Of a stretch of 5,347 bases of DNA, positions 5,000 to 5,347 are shown piece by piece. The stretch spans positions 1-5,347 of the forward strand of contig CALWMQ010000166.1 in NCBI GenBank assembly GCA_944382025.1, in the 5' to 3' direction. Both the position numbers and the translations under genes were made by a program. The notes beneath the pieces are model-generated. The model saw only the letters and a list, made by a program, of their open reading frames with translations, was not told where the DNA came from and ran no database searches. The stretch is from an uncultured Clostridia bacterium (GTDB lineage: Bacteria; Bacillota; Clostridia; Oscillospirales; Acutalibacteraceae). Position 1 is the first letter of the stretch. Each line of letters opens with the position of its first letter.

Positions 5000-5281
5000 A
5001 TGGGCAAGAGGTTAGTGGCTTATTTCAGCGCTGGGGGTATCACCGAAAAGCTGGCAAAAAACCTGGCATCGGCGGTGGACGGGGACTTGCATAAAATCAC
5101 GGCGGCACAGCCGTATACATCGGCAGATCTGGACTGGACCAACCCTCAAAGCCGTTCAAGCGTGGAGATGGGTGACAAAGGGTCTAGGCCTGCTATCGCC
5201 AACCGGGTCGAAGATATGGGACAGTATGATGTGGTTTATATCGGGTTCCCTAAAATGGAGCAGGGTTATATCTGTGTATAG
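5000..5281 (+). CDS. Truncated flavodoxin (Flavodoxin_4-like), probably non-functional
   Basis: The first 84 residues are a good flavodoxin start: VAYFSAGGITEKLA (6-19) is the FMN phosphate-binding loop, followed by PYTSADLDW (38-46), NPQSRSSVEM (48-57), RPAIANRV (63-70) and DVVYIGFP (77-84). Relatives then continue with a Trp-rich segment (often IWWY) and about 70-90 more residues. Here the sequence turns into KMEQGYICV and stops at residue 93, so half the fold and the second flavin loop are missing. The break is at about 5252. The start at 5000 is preferred over an in-frame ATG at 4958 because AAAGGAGG (4982-4989) precedes it and the longer form would overlap the previous gene. It is the third gene of the merR operon, 16 bases after the CMD/cupin stop. 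The intact ancestor would have been an FMN-dependent electron carrier or reductase. Insertion of an element, a deletion or an assembly join could explain the truncation. Confidence 0.85.
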   Translation: MGKRLVAYFSAGGITEKLAKNLASAVDGDLHKITAAQPYTSADLDWTNPQSRSSVEMGDKGSRPAIANRVEDMGQYDVVYIGFPKMEQGYICV

Positions 5282-5347
5282 CGGTGTATTGCGTAGAGGA
5301 AGGAGGGCGAATAGGCACAGGAAACACAGCAGAAAGAAAAAAGTGTG
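5282..5347 (+). other. Sequence beyond the flavodoxin break, possible start of an unrelated gene
   Basis: These bases do not continue the flavodoxin in any frame that I can recognise. A strong ribosome-binding-like AAGGAGG (5300-5306) is followed five bases later by TAG (5312-5314), exactly where a start codon would sit. After it the frame reads AQETQQKEKSV to the window edge. A second frame ends in RKKKV. Basic, Lys-rich beginnings of this sort are seen in serine recombinases of mobile elements, but 11 residues prove nothing. The function is not identified. Confidence 0.3.

Noticed and set aside
4306..5007. A 233-codon open frame on the minus strand.
   Set aside because: It is antisense to the CMD/cupin gene, has no recognisable domain and no operon context on that strand.
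5341..5347. GTGTG at the window edge resembles the GUGYG start of group II introns.
   Set aside because: The flavodoxin already breaks about 90 bases earlier, so the motif is not at the insertion point, and five bases are not informative.

Overview
The window looks like a chromosomal segment from a member of the Bacillota (Firmicutes). The evidence is the Gram-positive-type 5S rRNA, strong AGGAGG-like ribosome binding sites, close matches to sigma-A promoters, and gene families common in that phylum (DeoR, XpaC-type, MerR plus flavodoxin). Base composition is close to even GC. Nothing seen fixes the genus; a gut-associated Clostridia or Negativicutes member is a guess.

Layout from left to right. 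Positions 1-94 (- strand) are the 5' part of a 5S rRNA that runs off the window, with its own well-formed promoter at 126-154 instead of a 23S gene upstream. A gene-free stretch follows, with a long imperfect hairpin at 329-392. Next is a divergent pair: a class II sugar-phosphate aldolase (fucA-like, - strand, 413-1099) and a DeoR-family regulator (+ strand, 1275-2042). Their two promoters share a -10 region, and the leader on the regulator side carries repeats that are good operator candidates. The simplest reading is that the DeoR protein controls itself and the aldolase in response to a phosphorylated sugar.

Positions 2043-2320 are GC-rich, full of small hairpins, and end in a clear terminator for the next gene. 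That gene (- strand, 2321-3310) encodes a membrane protein with three transmembrane helices, a winged-helix-like segment and a C-terminal XpaC-type domain. Its frame stays open 432 bases further upstream, but a promoter and ribosome binding site support the shorter start.

The right end is a + strand operon: a MerR-family regulator (3829-4209) behind a textbook MerR promoter (19-bp spacer, perfect 18-bp palindrome), a carboxymuconolactone decarboxylase-like/cupin fusion protein (4228-4983), and a flavodoxin (5000-5281) whose homology stops abruptly half way. This arrangement suggests a reactive-carbonyl or redox-stress response, but the substrate is unknown. The flavodoxin looks broken at about position 5252, perhaps by an inserted element whose first gene may begin in the last bases of the window. 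No complete mobile element, CRISPR array or tRNA was seen.
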